The notes under the pieces: generated by a model
What the model saw: only the letters and a program-made list of their open reading frames with translations
Told to the model about the DNA's origin: nothing
The model's database searches: none
NCBI GenBank assembly: GCA_903891475.1
Contig: CAITEP010000036.1
Location: 1-64,000, forward strand
Source: an uncultured Mucilaginibacter sp.
Lineage (GTDB): Bacteria; Bacteroidota; Bacteroidia; Sphingobacteriales; Sphingobacteriaceae
DNA: 64,000 bases
Direction of reading: 5' to 3'
Position numbers and translations under genes: made by a program
Part shown: piece by piece, positions 63,152 to 64,000 of the stretch
How positions within the stretch are numbered: the first letter of the stretch is position 1
Layout of the letters: every line of letters starts with the position of its first letter

Positions 63152-63184
63152 TTTAAGGTTAATTTACCATTTCTGATAATTTTG
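63152..63184 (+). promoter_or_regulatory. plus-strand promoter-like element
   Basis: TTTA-N21-TAATTTTG is close to the TTTG-N19-TAnnTTTG consensus, with the -7 box exact. It points away from aguB, and transcription would start near 63190. Confidence 0.35.
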
Positions 63185-63202
63185 AAGAGCCAGCTTTAAA
63201 CC

Positions 63203-63236
63203 AAAACAGGACACCATTTGGCATCCTGTTTTTTGT
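63203..63236 (+). terminator. intrinsic terminator-like hairpin
   Basis: AAAACAGGA and TCCTGTTTT form a perfect 9-bp stem with a 12-nt loop followed by a T-rich run. No plus-strand gene ends just upstream, so it may terminate a very short transcript from the element at 63152. Confidence 0.6.
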
Positions 63237-63559
63237 TTTATATAGGTAGAGGTAGGGGTATTAACGTTTTGCAAAAACAATTTGTTCAATTGCTTTTGTT
63301 CGACAGTAGTTTTACAACATGGTTTAATTGAATTTGTTTTGTTTTAAGTTATTCCTGTGTAAGCCGGCTTCCAAACTTGGGTAAATAAGCTTTATTTAAC
63401 ACTTTTTTATTTTTACGAGGTTAAGAAACTCCAGATTTGATTAATTATTATCCAACAAGATGATTACTTTTGTTAAAAATTGTTAATCATCCGTATTTCA
63501 TATAAATCATTTATAAAATTCCTGATATTTACCACACGATAAACTTTTAATTATCATCC

Positions 63560-64000
63560 ATGCAATACAATAAAATAAATAACGTTTTAGGATGGCTCTG
63601 CTTTGTCATCGCTTCGGCTACTTATATTTTAACCCTCGAACCTTCTGTTAGTTTTTGGGATTGTGGCGAATTTATTTCCTGCGCCTACCGCTTGCAAGTG
63701 GCTCACCAGCCCGGCTATCCGGTATTTGCCATGCTTGGTAAACTATTTTCATTGCTTTCATTAGGCGATCATACTAAGGTTCCTTATTTTACCAATATGG
63801 GTTCGGCACTAGCTAGTGGTGCAACCATTATGTTTTTATTTTGGACCATTACAGCATTCGGTAAAAAACTTTTATCCATAAAACCTGGTGAAACCGTTGA
63901 GCAATCAAACCTATTTTTAATAATGGGTGCAGGTTTGGTTGGTGCCTTGGCCTTTACCTTTACTGATACGTTTTGGTTTTCGGCTGTCGAAACCATCGTT
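63560..64000 (+). CDS. DUF2723 membrane protein (glycosyltransferase-like), partial
   Basis: The first 147 residues are present and the frame is open to the window end. The sequence LEPSVSFWDCGEFISCAYRLQVAHQPGYP is the DUF2723 signature, with several membrane helices. The family is related to protein O-mannosyltransferase-like enzymes and is common in Bacteroidota, probably for glycosylation of exported proteins. The C-terminus lies outside the window. Confidence 0.88.
   Translation, partial: MQYNKINNVLGWLCFVIASATYILTLEPSVSFWDCGEFISCAYRLQVAHQPGYPVFAMLGKLFSLLSLGDHTKVPYFTNMGSALASGATIMFLFWTITAFGKKLLSIKPGETVEQSNLFLIMGAGLVGALAFTFTDTFWFSAVETIV

Larger units (their letters stand above)
63109..63559. 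other. intergenic region with an orphan promoter/terminator pair
   Basis: These 450 bp separate the divergent aguB and DUF2723 genes. They hold the aguB -7 box, a plus-strand promoter-like element at 63152-63184, and a hairpin terminator at 63203-63236. The rest, 63240-63559, is AT-rich without a recognised gene. Confidence 0.5.

Overview
The window looks like a chromosome segment from a Bacteroidota, most likely the Sphingobacteriales (Pedobacter/Mucilaginibacter/Solitalea type). The basis is the low GC content, the gldA and gldFG gliding/type IX genes, a type IX C-terminal sorting domain, DUF4397, DUF2851 and DUF2723 proteins, and promoter -7 boxes of the form TAnnTTTG. The rpsT promoter matches the Bacteroidota consensus TTTG-N19-TAnnTTTG exactly. 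The lineage call is inference; no 16S rRNA or tRNA gene was seen.

Layout. 1-2.4 kb is accessory: a gene-free repeat-rich start, a DUF1398 protein, a SUKH-type (SMI1/KNR4) protein bracketed by two copies of a hairpin-rich repeat, and a carboxypeptidase-regulatory-like secreted protein. 2.4-4.0 kb is a double-domain esterase broken by two single-base frameshifts. 4.2-8.6 kb has a lipoprotein, a PhnP-like hydrolase, an acyltransferase-like membrane protein, and two response regulators of which one carries an adenylate cyclase domain. 9.0-12.3 kb is a tight ArsR repressor - SdpI - alpha/beta hydrolase - class A beta-lactamase operon with a clear inverted-repeat operator. A Tat-exported amidase diverges from it.

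14-34 kb is mostly housekeeping: pruA, icd, a HAD phosphatase, DUF2851, engB, OsmC, a TPR histidine kinase, rpsT, a zinc phospholipase-like protein, DedA, two DUF4397 lipoproteins, dnaN, a fused gldF-gldG, gldA, trxA and DUF58. 34-47 kb has a class III aminotransferase and an ECF sigma factor operon. The operon's membrane anti-sigma candidate carries seven 31-residue repeats, and its third gene is Spy-like. This region also has bcp, an M23 peptidase, an FAH hydrolase, a GNAT protein, a very small type IX cargo, kup, an amino acid permease and a PAP2 phosphatase.

47.4-52 kb is repeat-rich. pepF and an epimerase-like gene lie between inverted copies of a GATTTCGG-type intergenic repeat, followed by two tandem paralogous small secreted proteins. 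52-64 kb has a Crp-family regulator, a UbiA prenyltransferase, an old yellow enzyme, an L,D-transpeptidase next to a LytTR/LytS/LiaF-like envelope-stress module, a secreted SAM hydroxide adenosyltransferase, an unidentified membrane protein, a second LiaF-like protein, the agmatine-to-putrescine pair aguA/aguB, and the start of a DUF2723 membrane protein cut by the window end.

No CRISPR array, prophage, transposase, rRNA or tRNA was recognised. No clearly new multi-gene system was found. The strongest leads are the ArsR-controlled beta-lactamase operon, the recently expanded repeats in the anti-sigma candidate, the mini type IX cargo, and several families of structured intergenic repeats.
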